DNA from: CAWKDC01 sp964383495
GTDB taxonomy: Bacteria; Pseudomonadota; Gammaproteobacteria; JABCZS01
Length of the DNA: 32,514 bases
Assembly: GCA_964383495.1 (NCBI GenBank)
Contig: CAYLHG010000018.1
Coordinates: forward strand, 1-32,514
Direction of reading: 5' to 3'
The translations under genes and the position numbers were made by a program. The notes below the pieces were generated by a model. It had not been told where the DNA came from. It saw only the letters and a list, made by a program, of their open reading frames with translations, and did no database searches. Positions 15,245-23,908 of this stretch are shown one piece after another (position 1 is the first letter of the stretch; every line of letters begins with the position of its first letter).

Positions 15245-17431
15245 ATGCCGAGAAAGCCGAAATCTAAAAAGAAAGTACAAGATCCTCATTTTGAACGTGA
15301 AGCTCAAAAATATGAATCGCCCATTCCCAGCCGGGAACTCATTATCCTAGAGCTAGAAAAAACAGGAAAGCCGCAGTATTTCGAAGATGTTGCCGCATTA
15401 CTAGAGTTGCACTCAGACGAAGATTTAGAAGCCTTACGCCGGCGCTTACTTGCCATGGTGCGTGATGGGCAATTGGCTGTGAACCGCCGCGGCAGTTTTG
15501 GCTTATTAAATAAAATGCGATTAGTAGCAGGGCGTGTGCAGGCGCATAAAGACGGTTTTGGTTTTTTAGTGCCCGATGATGGCAGCAAAGATTTATATTT
15601 ATCTCCTTTTGAAATGCGGCAAGTATTTCATGGTGATCGTGTCGTGGCGCGTGAAGGGTTTCCTGATCGCAAAGGACGCCATGAAGGCAAAATTGTAGAA
15701 ATTTTGGAACGCAATACACCGCAGGTTGTTGGACGTTATATGGTTGAAGCAGGCGTGCCGTTTGTAATACCCGGCGCGCGTGAAATTGCACAAGATATTT
15801 TAATTCATGAAGGTGCGCTCAACCCCAAGCCTGGTGATATTGTTGTTGTTCACATCACGTACCCACCTACCGCGCATAAGTATGCCATGGGTGAAGTGGT
15901 AGAAATTCTGGGCGAGCACATGGGGCCCGGGCTAGAAGTAGATGTTGCCGTGCGTGCGCATCAATTGCCTTTTCAGTTTTCACATGAAGTAGAAGAGGAA
16001 GTGAAATCGTGGACAGAAACTGTTCCGCACAGTGCTTATGAAGGCAGAAAAGATTTACGTGCTTTGAATTTTGTGACCATTGATGGCGAAGACGCAAAAG
16101 ATTTTGATGATGCCGTATATGCTGAAAAAACAAAAAATGGTTTTCGTTTATGGGTAGCGATTGCTGACGTTGCTTATTACGTTAAACCTGGAACAGTCTT
16201 AGATAAAGCAGCATACGAACGTGGGAATTCAGTATATTTTCCCAATCGTGTGATTCCCATGTTGCCTGAAATTTTATCGAATGGGTTATGTTCTTTAAAA
16301 GAAAATGTAGATCGCTTGGTCATGGTTTGCCAAATGGATATTTCTAACGCCGGCGTTATTAAACATTATGAAATTTATGATGGTGTAATTTGCTCCAAAG
16401 CGCGGCTTACTTACACGCGTGTGGCTGCCTTATTGGAAGGGACGGCTCATGATATTCCAGAAGCATTATCTGGAAATTTAGAAGTGTTGCATTTATTGTA
16501 TGAACGTTTAGCAGCGCAGCGTGAAAAAAGAGGGGCGATCGACTTTGATACGGTGGAAACGCAAATTTTATTTAACGATGATAAAAAAATTGAAAAAATC
16601 TTGCCTCGTACACGCAATATCGCTCATAAGCTTATTGAAGAATGCATGCTTGCAGCAAATCAATCTGTCGCAGAATTCTTAGTGGAGCAGGATATGCCAG
16701 CATTATTCCGTGTGCATGAAAAACCCATACCTGAAAAGCTGAATGAATTGCGGCAATTTTTAGCGCCTTTTGGCTTAGTGTTAGGAGGGGGTGATGATCC
16801 TAGCCCTAAACATTATGCAAAACTGATTCAAAGCATTCGTTTTCGTGATGATAAACATTTATTGCAAACAGTGACATTGCGTTCCATGAAACAAGCCGTT
16901 TATATGCCCGATAATATGGGGCATTTCGGTTTAGCATTTGAGACATATACACACTTTACTTCCCCCATTCGTCGTTATCCTGATTTATTAGTCCATCGTG
17001 CATTGAAAAAAGTGATTAATGGCGTAGTGGAGAAAATAGATCAACAAGCATTAGCGCAAAAGGGTGAACATTGTTCCATGACAGAGCGTCGCGCTGATGA
17101 AGCCACGCGGGATGTTGTGCATTGGTTGAAATGCGAGTACATGTTAGATCACGTAGGCGAAACTTTTACAGGCATGATTACTTCGGTAACAGGCTTTGGT
17201 ATTTTTGTGGAGCTGACAGATATTTATGTAGAAGGATTGGTACATATTTCATCACTGGAAAATGATTATTATCAATTCGATCCTATTCATTATCGGTTAA
17301 CGGGTGAGAGATCCGGCGTTATTTATCGCATTGGTGATAAAGTCACTGTTAAAATTGCAGCTGTTAATTTGGATGAGCGAAAAATTGATTTTCTATTAGC
17401 TCAAGAAAGTAGAGGTAAAAAGAAAAAATGA
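15245..17431 (+). CDS. rnr: Ribonuclease R
   Basis: RNase R is a processive 3'-5' exoribonuclease that degrades structured RNA and takes part in rRNA quality control and cold or stress adaptation. The 728-residue protein has an N-terminal winged-helix region (about 25-80), cold-shock OB domains (about 85-240), the RNB catalytic domain from about 275 with the acidic site DGEDAKDFDDAV, and a C-terminal S1 domain (about 638-720, GETFTGMITSVTGFGIFVEL). It is shorter than E. coli RNase R (813) mainly because the long basic tail is reduced to GKKKK. The stop overlaps the rlmB start by four bases, reproducing the conserved rnr-rlmB pair. Confidence 0.96.
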   Translation: MPRKPKSKKKVQDPHFEREAQKYESPIPSRELIILELEKTGKPQYFEDVAALLELHSDEDLEALRRRLLAMVRDGQLAVNRRGSFGLLNKMRLVAGRVQAHKDGFGFLVPDDGSKDLYLSPFEMRQVFHGDRVVAREGFPDRKGRHEGKIVEILERNTPQVVGRYMVEAGVPFVIPGAREIAQDILIHEGALNPKPGDIVVVHITYPPTAHKYAMGEVVEILGEHMGPGLEVDVAVRAHQLPFQFSHEVEEEVKSWTETVPHSAYEGRKDLRALNFVTIDGEDAKDFDDAVYAEKTKNGFRLWVAIADVAYYVKPGTVLDKAAYERGNSVYFPNRVIPMLPEILSNGLCSLKENVDRLVMVCQMDISNAGVIKHYEIYDGVICSKARLTYTRVAALLEGTAHDIPEALSGNLEVLHLLYERLAAQREKRGAIDFDTVETQILFNDDKKIEKILPRTRNIAHKLIEECMLAANQSVAEFLVEQDMPALFRVHEKPIPEKLNELRQFLAPFGLVLGGGDDPSPKHYAKLIQSIRFRDDKHLLQTVTLRSMKQAVYMPDNMGHFGLAFETYTHFTSPIRRYPDLLVHRALKKVINGVVEKIDQQALAQKGEHCSMTERRADEATRDVVHWLKCEYMLDHVGETFTGMITSVTGFGIFVELTDIYVEGLVHISSLENDYYQFDPIHYRLTGERSGVIYRIGDKVTVKIAAVNLDERKIDFLLAQESRGKKKK

Positions 17432-18168
17432 GAGTAGTATATGGTTTTCATGCGGTGATGCAATGTCTTGTTTCATCTCCTGCTGAAATCAAGACATTAT
17501 TTGCGCAAAGTGATAAAAAAGATGCGCGCTTATCAGAGATGATTGCATTGGCGCAATCCAAAAATATTCGTGTTGAGCACTTATCAAAACAAGTAATGGA
17601 TGATCGTTTTTCACAGATGAACCATCAAGGTGTTGCATTGCACATGGCGGAAAAAACATTGGGTGATGAAAAAGCTTTTAAAATATGGTTGGAAACTCTG
17701 CCACCTCATCCATTAATTTTAGTGCTAGATGGCATTCAAGATCCACACAATTTAGGCGCATGCTTGCGCTCCGCTGCGGCGTTTGGCGTAAACGCTATTG
17801 TATGGCCAAAAGATAAGCAAGCGCAAATCACGCCTGTTGTGCATAAAGTAGCTAGCGGTGCTGTTGAGCACTTAAATTTATTCGCAGTGACTAATTTATC
17901 GCGTGCATTGGAGGCGATGAAAAATGTAGGCATTTGGATAGTGGGAACAGCATTAAGTGATGAGGCAAAACCATTATCAGAAATAGATTTGAAAGGCGCT
18001 ATTGCGGTAGTGATGGGTTCTGAGGGAGAAGGATTGCGTCATGGCACACAAAAGCATTGTGATTATTTGGCTTATATTCCTATGGAAAACGGTATGCAGA
18101 GCTTGAATGTATCGGTAGCGACAGGGATTGTGTTGTATTCAGCGCGGTGTGGCGGGCGCGCTATCTGA
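17428..18168 (+). CDS. rlmB: 23S rRNA (guanosine-2'-O)-methyltransferase RlmB
   Basis: RlmB methylates the ribose of G2251 in 23S rRNA with S-adenosylmethionine. The 246-residue protein has the N-terminal RNA-binding domain and a SpoU-type trefoil-knot domain with the three family motifs: DGIQDPHNLGACLRSAAAFG, the GSEGEGLR segment, and IPMENGMQSLNVSVATGIVLY. Length matches E. coli RlmB (243). It overlaps rnr by ATGA, suggesting coupled translation. Confidence 0.96.
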   Translation: MRVVYGFHAVMQCLVSSPAEIKTLFAQSDKKDARLSEMIALAQSKNIRVEHLSKQVMDDRFSQMNHQGVALHMAEKTLGDEKAFKIWLETLPPHPLILVLDGIQDPHNLGACLRSAAAFGVNAIVWPKDKQAQITPVVHKVASGAVEHLNLFAVTNLSRALEAMKNVGIWIVGTALSDEAKPLSEIDLKGAIAVVMGSEGEGLRHGTQKHCDYLAYIPMENGMQSLNVSVATGIVLYSARCGGRAI

Positions 18169-18174
18169 GACGGA

Positions 18175-18197
18175 AGACGGCATTCTGTTCGCCGTCT
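18175..18197. terminator. Hairpin between convergent rlmB and Cys-rich protein gene
   Basis: AGACGGC (18175-18181) and GCCGTCT (18191-18197) form a seven-pair GC-rich stem seven bases after the rlmB stop. No T run follows on either strand, so intrinsic termination is uncertain. Confidence 0.4.
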
Positions 18198-18215
18198 CCC
18201 GACCCGTGCTTCTGA

Positions 18216-18503
18216 TTACTGAACTTTCATTTCGATGGTTTCACCGGTCATAACAGCAGGTGCTTCCATGTGGAAATCGCCAGCCTTCCAGTGTTTGTAG
18301 CCACTATGAATTGTGCATAGTAAGCTTAAACCAGCCAATACAATGATGATCCAAGCACAGCAATGGCCGCACTTCGAGCATTTTCCTTGATTAGCGGTAT
18401 CACATTGTTGCGATTTGCAGCCACAGCACTTCTTCAAAAAAAGTCCCATGGACAGTGCAATCAAGCCTAATGCGAAGGCGATATGGAATGTAAACATAAG
18501 CAT
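18216..18503 (-). CDS. Small two-helix membrane protein with eight-cysteine loop
   Basis: I do not recognise this 95-residue protein. Two hydrophobic helices (about 5-23 and 50-66) flank a 24-residue loop that holds eight cysteines: C26, C27, C29, C34, C42, C45, C48 and C49, with a C-x2-C-x2-C-C core. Lysines before and within the loop suggest by the positive-inside rule that it faces the cytoplasm, where such cysteines would stay reduced and could bind zinc, copper or an Fe-S cluster. A ninth cysteine (C63) lies in helix 2 and the tail has His71 and His78. GAGGAG sits eight bases before the ATG at 18503, which supports real translation. It is convergent with rlmB and divergent from rpsF. Function unknown. 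Confidence 0.72.
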   Translation of the reverse strand: MLMFTFHIAFALGLIALSMGLFLKKCCGCKSQQCDTANQGKCSKCGHCCAWIIIVLAGLSLLCTIHSGYKHWKAGDFHMEAPAVMTGETIEMKVQ

Positions 18504-18568
18504 AATGTTTGCTCCTCAGCTGAGTTAAAGGGTACCTGAAGACAGTATAGATCAATATTATAAGGGGG

Positions 18569-18597
18569 TTGGTTTATTGGACCAAATTTGGTATGAT
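18569..18597 (+). promoter_or_regulatory. Promoter of the rpsF-rpsR-rplI operon
   Basis: TTGGTT (18569-18574) and TATGAT (18592-18597) are spaced by 17 bases, giving a start of transcription near 18604 and a leader of about 55 bases before the rpsF ATG. The position directly upstream of a ribosomal protein operon and the good -10 support it. Confidence 0.6.
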
Positions 18598-18615
18598 GGC
18601 CCCTCGTTTATCCTT

Positions 18616-18636
18616 GCCACACCGCTTATGGGTGGC
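18616..18636 (+). promoter_or_regulatory. Leader hairpin of rpsF, candidate S6:S18 autoregulatory site
   Basis: GCCAC (18616-18620) pairs with GTGGC (18632-18636), with an unpaired ACCG (18621-18624) on the 5' side inside the stem. In many bacteria the S6:S18 complex represses its own operon by binding an rpsF leader hairpin with a CCG-containing bulge that mimics the rRNA site. The location (between the likely start of transcription and the rpsF ribosome site) and the bulge agree with that family; the match is by eye and from memory. Confidence 0.5.
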
Positions 18637-18658
18637 TTTTAACCGAGAGGAAAAGTCT

Positions 18659-19045
18659 ATGCGTCATTATGAAGTCATGCTATTGGTCCATCCTGACCAA
18701 AGCGAACAAGTCCCTGCCATGTTGGAGCGTTACCGCGCTTTAATCGAAGGCGCTCAAGGGCGTATTCACCGTCTTGAAGATTTAGGGCGTCGTCAATTGG
18801 CCTACCCTATTAAAAAGGTTCACAAGGCTCATTATATTTTGATGAATATTGAATGCGACCAAGCGATGCGCAGCGAGCTTGATAATTTGTTCCGCTTTAA
18901 CGATGCCATTTTGCGTCGTTTGATCTTGATCAAAGAAGCTGCAGTGACCACGCCTTCTGCATTGTTGAAGTCCGCGAAGGATGAGTACCGTGGTAATGGT
19001 TTTGGCAGCAGCCGAGATGAAAGCGACGAACAAGTAGCAGTTTAA
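18659..19045 (+). CDS. rpsF: 30S ribosomal protein S6
   Basis: S6 pairs with S18 on the platform of the small subunit. I chose the ATG at 18659, preceded by GAGAGGAAAAG, because the conserved N terminus MRHYEVMLLVHPDQSEQVP starts there; the open frame upstream to 18569 is leader. The 128-residue product has the conserved RLEDLGRRQLAYPIKKVHKA and YILMNIECD segments. It is followed after ten bases by rpsR with no priB between them, the arrangement usual outside enterics. Confidence 0.97.
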   Translation: MRHYEVMLLVHPDQSEQVPAMLERYRALIEGAQGRIHRLEDLGRRQLAYPIKKVHKAHYILMNIECDQAMRSELDNLFRFNDAILRRLILIKEAAVTTPSALLKSAKDEYRGNGFGSSRDESDEQVAV

Positions 19046-19055
19046 GGGGGATATT

Positions 19056-19295
19056 ATGGCAAAGAATTTTAGATCACAGGGTGGAAATACAACTTTCCGT
19101 AAAAAATCCTGCAAGTTCAAATCTAAAGAAGTTGAAATTGATTACAAAGATTTACAGCTGCTGAAGAACTACATCACTGAAAGTGGCCAAATTGTGCCTA
19201 GCCGTATTACCGGCACCGGGGCACTTTACCAACGCGAGTTGGCAGCTGCGATCAAACTAGCCCGTTATTTGGCATTACTTCCTTATACGGACTAA
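19056..19295 (+). CDS. rpsR: 30S ribosomal protein S18
   Basis: S18 is an rRNA-binding partner of S6. The 79-residue protein carries the family core IDYKDLQLLKNYITESGQIV, then PSRITGTG, and ends in RYLALLPYTD, close to the usual 75 residues. The N terminus (MAKNFRSQGGNTTFRKKSCK) is a little longer and keeps the aromatic-basic-Cys pattern. A GGGGGAT ribosome site precedes the ATG. It lies within the rpsF operon. Confidence 0.97.
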   Translation: MAKNFRSQGGNTTFRKKSCKFKSKEVEIDYKDLQLLKNYITESGQIVPSRITGTGALYQRELAAAIKLARYLALLPYTD

Positions 19296-19299
19296 TTTC

Positions 19300-20235
19300 A
19301 TGTCATTTCGGCAACGGGTTGAGTATTTTGTCAGCCATCCGCCGCTTGCTATTCCGGCAGCGGTGGTATTGGCGTTGTTACCTGGTCCGCATTGGCTAGG
19401 GGTGTTATTAGCGACGCTGGTATTGTTGCGCGCAGGTGGCTTGCTAAGCTATTTGGGGTATGGCGTTGTATTAGCGGCAACCTATGTGAGTGCCCAAGGG
19501 TATGCGTTCACAGGGGTTGCTGAAACCTTGGTTCCTTTCTTACTGCAATTTGCACCGATCGGCATCATGGCTTTTGCGTTACGTTATACTGCACAGCTTG
19601 GCTTTTCATTAGAATTAGGGGCTTACATTATTGCTGCGGCAATAGGCTTGGGGTACCTTTTTGCAGGCCCGCCTAGCTTAGAGGCAGCTGTCGCTTTTTT
19701 TGATTGTAGGCGGGCTGCGGTTGGGTTTTCTGAAGCAGATGCGTTGGCAGCACTTTATGGCATCAATGTGAAGCAAGCGGCGTTTATCTTGATGTTGTTT
19801 TGGCCCTTTTTGTATTTTATTTTTCAAGCCTCTATCTTGTTATTGGCGCGGTACTTGCAAGCAGTTTTATTTTATAAGGGTGGCTTTTCTAAGGATTTTC
19901 ATAAAATTAGGTTGAGTAAAGCTTCTGGAGTGTTTTTTGGGCTGGCGTTTTTAATAGAGATTTTTTCATTAAAAGGCACAGAAATGCTTTTGAAGGCTCC
20001 AGAATATGTTATCATTTCGCAGCTGAGTGCCGTAGCATTAGGGCTGCTGGTGATAGCAGGGCTCGCGGTGGTGCACTGGTATGTGGGCTACAAGCGGATA
20101 GGGATATGGTTTTTGGTACTGTTTTATACAGCGCTGATGTTGTTAGGGGCAATCATATTGCCTGGCTTGGCTATTTTAGCGTTAGCGGATGCAGGGTTAA
20201 ATTTGCGCCGCTTAAAGAAAGCGCCCTCTTTGTGA
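19300..20235 (+). CDS. Multi-pass membrane protein between rpsR and rplI
   Basis: This 311-residue protein of unknown function has about eight or nine membrane segments spread over the whole length and a short basic C terminus (LNLRRLKKAPSL). It starts four bases after the rpsR stop, so it is translated with the ribosomal genes. A membrane protein gene (DUF2232-like) in this exact position is common in gammaproteobacteria such as Pseudomonas, which makes this a conserved locus rather than an insertion. The family assignment is from position and general make-up, not from a motif. Confidence 0.85.
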   Translation: MSFRQRVEYFVSHPPLAIPAAVVLALLPGPHWLGVLLATLVLLRAGGLLSYLGYGVVLAATYVSAQGYAFTGVAETLVPFLLQFAPIGIMAFALRYTAQLGFSLELGAYIIAAAIGLGYLFAGPPSLEAAVAFFDCRRAAVGFSEADALAALYGINVKQAAFILMLFWPFLYFIFQASILLLARYLQAVLFYKGGFSKDFHKIRLSKASGVFFGLAFLIEIFSLKGTEMLLKAPEYVIISQLSAVALGLLVIAGLAVVHWYVGYKRIGIWFLVLFYTALMLLGAIILPGLAILALADAGLNLRRLKKAPSL

Positions 20236-20340
20236 AGCATGGCCCAGGCTTTTGCGGGACAAATGCAGCGAGGCGGGGGTTCTCGAGATCTGGTAGCTTT
20301 AGTGCGAGTTTAGAGTAAAAGAGTAAATGAGAGGTAAGAG

Positions 20341-20790
20341 ATGGAAATAATATTACTGGAAGCAGTGAACCATGTAGGTTCCTTAGGCGACCAAGTGCGT
20401 GTGAAACGTGGTTATGCACGTAATTATTTGGTTCCTCACGGCAAGGCAGTGTATGCTACCTCAGCAAACATCGCTAAATTTGAAGCACGTCGTGCTGAAT
20501 TAGCAGCACAGGAAGCGGCCAAATTAGTGCAAGCTCAAGCACGTGCTGATAAAATGAATGTATTGCGCTTATCATTGAATGCTGCCGTCAGCGAAGAAGG
20601 CAAATTATTTGGTTCTTTGGGTGCACGCGAGTTAGCAGATGCTATTATTGCTGCAGGTGTTGATGTGGAGCGTAGTGAAATTGCGTTACCAGATGGCCCT
20701 ATTCGTTTCTTGGGCGTTTATGAAATCCATATACATTTACACCCTGCTGTAGCTGCAGTTGTTCACGTAGAGGTATTAGCAGATTCATAG
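20341..20790 (+). CDS. rplI: 50S ribosomal protein L9
   Basis: L9 binds 23S rRNA near the L1 stalk and influences frame maintenance. The 149-residue protein has the conserved N-terminal domain (MEIILLEAVNHVGSLGDQVR and the segment VKRGYARNYLVPHGKAVYAT), the long connecting helix (about 42-75) and the C-terminal domain with KLFGSLGARELADAI. Length equals that of E. coli L9. GAGAGGTAAGAG precedes the ATG. The 105 bases between the membrane protein gene and rplI hold no other feature I can name. Confidence 0.97.
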   Translation: MEIILLEAVNHVGSLGDQVRVKRGYARNYLVPHGKAVYATSANIAKFEARRAELAAQEAAKLVQAQARADKMNVLRLSLNAAVSEEGKLFGSLGARELADAIIAAGVDVERSEIALPDGPIRFLGVYEIHIHLHPAVAAVVHVEVLADS

Positions 20791-20851
20791 TAAGCGTTCC
20801 TGGTTAGTGGTGAATGTTTACGATTCATAATGGAGGGCGGAGGACGCGCCT

Positions 20852-22231
20852 ATGTTAACCTCATCGCAACGATCACAGGTGCTTGAAGAGGCACGCGTTC
20901 CGCCGCATTCTATTGAAGCTGAACAATCCATTCTAGGTGGCTTGATGTTAGACAATCAAGCTTGGGAGCGGGTTGTCGAGCGGGTGCATGAAAAAGATTT
21001 CTATCGTTTCGATCATCGTTTAATTTTCCGTGCAATGCAGTTGCTTACGGCTAAAAGCCAGCCTATTGATGTGATCACGTTGTCTGAATCTTTGGCTGAA
21101 ATGAGTAAGCTGGAAGATGCGGGTGGTTTGGCTTATCTGATTGAGCTTGCAAAAAATACACCTTCTGCTGCTAACGTGGCTGCTTATGCGGATATTGTGC
21201 GTGAACGTTCTGTGATGCGTCAATTAATCCGAGTAGGGCAGGAAATTGCTGAAAGCGGTTTTTCTCCCGCAGGAAAAACACCCGTAGAATTGGTGGATGA
21301 CGCTGAGCGTAAAGTTTTTAGTATTGCAGAAGAAGGCACGCGCGCAGGCGGTGCTAACACTATCAAGAATTTATTAGCACGCGCTGTGGAAAGGATTGAT
21401 TCCCTTTACCATGCTGATACAGCCATCACTGGGCTTGCTACTGGATATACAGAGTTTGACGAGCTAACCGCTGGATTGCAACATTCTGATTTGTTAATTG
21501 TAGCAGGGCGACCTTCCATGGGGAAAACCACATTTGCCATGAATTTGGTTGAAAATGTGTTGATAAAAGAAAAGAAAACCGTATTGGTATTTAGCATGGA
21601 AATGCCCGGCGAACAATTAGCCATGCGTATGTTATCGTCACTGGGACAAATTGAGCAGCATCGTTTAAGAACAGGTAAACTACATGATGATGATTGGCCA
21701 CGCTTCAGTTCCGCGGTTTCTATTCTATCTGGCACCTCTTTACTAATTGACGATACACCTGGTTTAAGTCCCGCGGAAATGCGCGCAAGATCGCGGCGTG
21801 TGGCACGAGAATATGGGAACTTAGGATTAATTGTATTGGATTATTTGCAATTGATGCAAGTGCCGGGCAGTAAAGAGAACCGTACCACCGAAATTTCAGA
21901 AATTTCTCGTTCCTTGAAATTATTGGCTAAAGAATTGCGCGTGCCTGTGATTGCATTATCTCAGTTGAATCGGGAATTGGAGCATCGTCCTAACAAACGT
22001 CCCGTCATGTCTGACTTGCGGGAATCTGGCGCTATTGAGCAAGATGCAGACGTGATTATCTTTATTTACCGCGATGAAGTCTATAATAAAGAAACTGTTG
22101 AGAAAGGCATTGCAGAAATTTTGATCGCTAAGCAGCGGAATGGCCCAACTGGCACAGTGCGGTTGGGTTTTAAAGGGCAGTTTTGCCGGTTTGAGAATGT
22201 TGCGAATGGTTCGCAGGATGGGTTCTATTAA
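20852..22231 (+). CDS. dnaB: Replicative DNA helicase DnaB
   Basis: DnaB is the hexameric 5'-3' helicase at the replication fork. The 459-residue protein has the N-terminal domain (VPPHSIEAEQSILGGLMLDN onward) that contacts primase and the RecA-like C-terminal domain with Walker A GRPSMGKTTF (about 217-226), Walker B LIVLDYLQLMQ and the LSQLNRELEHRPNKRPVMSD segment with the arginine finger region. Length is close to E. coli DnaB (471). GGAGG lies eight bases before the ATG. No intein or insertion is present. Its stop TAA overlaps the alr ATG (TAATG). Confidence 0.97.
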   Translation: MLTSSQRSQVLEEARVPPHSIEAEQSILGGLMLDNQAWERVVERVHEKDFYRFDHRLIFRAMQLLTAKSQPIDVITLSESLAEMSKLEDAGGLAYLIELAKNTPSAANVAAYADIVRERSVMRQLIRVGQEIAESGFSPAGKTPVELVDDAERKVFSIAEEGTRAGGANTIKNLLARAVERIDSLYHADTAITGLATGYTEFDELTAGLQHSDLLIVAGRPSMGKTTFAMNLVENVLIKEKKTVLVFSMEMPGEQLAMRMLSSLGQIEQHRLRTGKLHDDDWPRFSSAVSILSGTSLLIDDTPGLSPAEMRARSRRVAREYGNLGLIVLDYLQLMQVPGSKENRTTEISEISRSLKLLAKELRVPVIALSQLNRELEHRPNKRPVMSDLRESGAIEQDADVIIFIYRDEVYNKETVEKGIAEILIAKQRNGPTGTVRLGFKGQFCRFENVANGSQDGFY

Positions 22232-23310
22232 TGTACTATACCCCAACGCTCGAGATCAATTTGCATGCCTTAAAGCATAACCTAGCACGTGTGCGCGATT
22301 TTGCGCCGAATACACGCGTGATGGCGATGATCAAATCCAACGCGTATGGGCATGGTGGGGTAGTGTGTGCTAAGGCATTAGAGAATGCGGATGCGTTTGG
22401 TGTCGCGCGTTTAGATGAAGCAATAAGTTTACGGGAAGCAGGCATTCTTATACCTATTTTGGTCATGTGTGGTGTAATGGACGCTTCAGAATTGCCGATT
22501 TACCACCAACACCAGCTCAGTATACTCATTCATCATGTTGATCAACTAGCGATGTTGGAACAATTTTCCGAGAGTAACATTTTTAATGTATGGTTTAAAA
22601 TTGATACGGGCATGAGCCGCTTAGGGTTTTGCCCAGAAGAAGTGCCTGAGGCTTACAAACGTTTGAAAGCATGTTCATCAGTGAAAAGCGTGCGCTTGAT
22701 GAGCCATTTTCTAGCGCCTGAGCGTGTGGATAAACTTTTTACACAACAACAAGTAGAGCTTTTTTCATTGGCAGTGGCGGGGTTGCCTGAAGAAAAGAGT
22801 TTGGCAAAATCTGCGGCGATCATGGCCTGGCCTCAAACACATTTTGATTGGGTGCGGCCGGGTATTATGTTATACGGTATTTCCCCGTTTCCTGATAGGA
22901 CAGCATCTTCCTTAGATTTACGCCCAGTGATGACATTGCGCAGCCGAATGGTGCGTGTAGATCAGCGTAAGAAGGGAGATAATTTGGGATATGGGGGTGA
23001 GATTCAGTGTCCAGAAGACATGCCTATTGGTATCGTCGCGTTAGGTTATGCAGATGGCTACCCTCGTCATTTAGTCTTGCCAGCACCCGTACTGGTGAAT
23101 GGCAAACGTTGCCACACCATCGCACGGATTGCAATGGATTTGATGATGGTGGACTTGCGTGGTGCGCCAGAAGCAAAACGTGGGGATGAGGTCATCATGT
23201 GGGGAGAAGGGCTGCCGATCGAAGAAGTGGCGAAAGCTGCAAACACTATTCCTTATACACTCACCACTGCAGTGAATGCACGTGTGCGGCGAACATTGGT
23301 TGACTCATAA
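22231..23310 (+). CDS. alr: Alanine racemase
   Basis: This converts L-alanine to D-alanine for peptidoglycan, with pyridoxal phosphate. In the 359-residue protein the cofactor lysine is in MAMIKSNAYGHG (Lys34) and the second catalytic residue is the tyrosine of NLGYGGEI. VNARVRRTL near the C terminus is the usual closing motif of the family. The start overlaps the dnaB stop by one base (TAATG), so translation is probably coupled. The dnaB-alr order is common in gammaproteobacteria. Confidence 0.96.
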   Translation: MYYTPTLEINLHALKHNLARVRDFAPNTRVMAMIKSNAYGHGGVVCAKALENADAFGVARLDEAISLREAGILIPILVMCGVMDASELPIYHQHQLSILIHHVDQLAMLEQFSESNIFNVWFKIDTGMSRLGFCPEEVPEAYKRLKACSSVKSVRLMSHFLAPERVDKLFTQQQVELFSLAVAGLPEEKSLAKSAAIMAWPQTHFDWVRPGIMLYGISPFPDRTASSLDLRPVMTLRSRMVRVDQRKKGDNLGYGGEIQCPEDMPIGIVALGYADGYPRHLVLPAPVLVNGKRCHTIARIAMDLMMVDLRGAPEAKRGDEVIMWGEGLPIEEVAKAANTIPYTLTTAVNARVRRTLVDS

Positions 23311-23329
23311 AGGGAAAGCCTGGTTTTGT

Positions 23330-23371
23330 GCCACCGTTCTGTAGGTGGCGGCATTTTGTAGGGGTTTTTTT
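23330..23371 (+). terminator. Probable terminator after alr
   Basis: GCCACC (23330-23335) and GGTGGC (23344-23349) form a six-pair stem around eight bases, twenty bases after the alr stop. A T-rich stretch follows (ATTTTG, then seven Ts near 23365). The distance between stem and T run is larger than usual, so efficiency is unsure. Confidence 0.5.
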
Positions 23372-23420
23372 CTTTTTTGATCTGCTATATATTATTAAAG
23401 TAATTATTCAGAGGAACCTT

Positions 23421-23903
23421 ATGGCTGTTGACGCGCAAGGCTACCGTCCCAATGTGGGCATAATTGTTTGCAATGCAAGCAACCAGCTTCTTTTTGCTAA
23501 GCGCTCAGGGCTTGATGCATGGCAATTTCCACAAGGCGGTATTAAGTCAGGTGAATCTTTAGAGGAAGCGATGTACCGTGAGCTGCAGGAGGAAATTGGT
23601 TTGCACCCCGATGATGTTACTATTTTGGGTCAAACAGAAGAATGGGTAACTTACTCATTTGGTTCAGAAAAAACTACCTCATTAGGTGAACGATATATTG
23701 GCCAAAAACAAATTTGGTTTTTGTTACGGTTATTGTCAGAAGATTCTCGTATTGTGTTAACCAATGGGGAATATCATGAGTTTGAATCATGGGAATGGGT
23801 AAGTTACGATTATCCTCTTTCTCACATTGTATCTTTTAAAAAAGAAATTTATGAAAAAACGTTAGCATATTTTAGACCCATTTTATTTCCAGACAAGGCT
23901 TAA
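23421..23903 (+). CDS. rppH: RNA pyrophosphohydrolase RppH (Nudix)
   Basis: RppH removes pyrophosphate from the 5' end of triphosphorylated mRNA and so triggers RNase E decay. I chose the ATG at 23421, with GAGGAA upstream, because MAVDAQGYRPNVGIIVCN is the conserved family start; the open frame to 23328 is leader. The 160-residue protein has a complete Nudix box, GGIKSGESLEEAMYRELQEE followed by IGL, and the QFPQGG segment. It lies five bases before ptsP, the same pairing as nudH-ptsP in E. coli. Confidence 0.96.
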   Translation: MAVDAQGYRPNVGIIVCNASNQLLFAKRSGLDAWQFPQGGIKSGESLEEAMYRELQEEIGLHPDDVTILGQTEEWVTYSFGSEKTTSLGERYIGQKQIWFLLRLLSEDSRIVLTNGEYHEFESWEWVSYDYPLSHIVSFKKEIYEKTLAYFRPILFPDKA

Positions 23904-23908
23904 TTCTC

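Noticed and set aside
15342..15791. 149-codon open frame antisense to rnr
   Set aside because: It is the complement of a strongly conserved coding region, with no start signal and no recognisable domain.
18569..18658. N-terminal extension of S6 by 30 residues
   Set aside because: The conserved S6 N terminus begins at 18659; the upstream part holds the promoter and leader hairpin.
23328..23420. N-terminal extension of RppH by 31 residues
   Set aside because: It covers the alr terminator region; the family start and ribosome site are at 23421.
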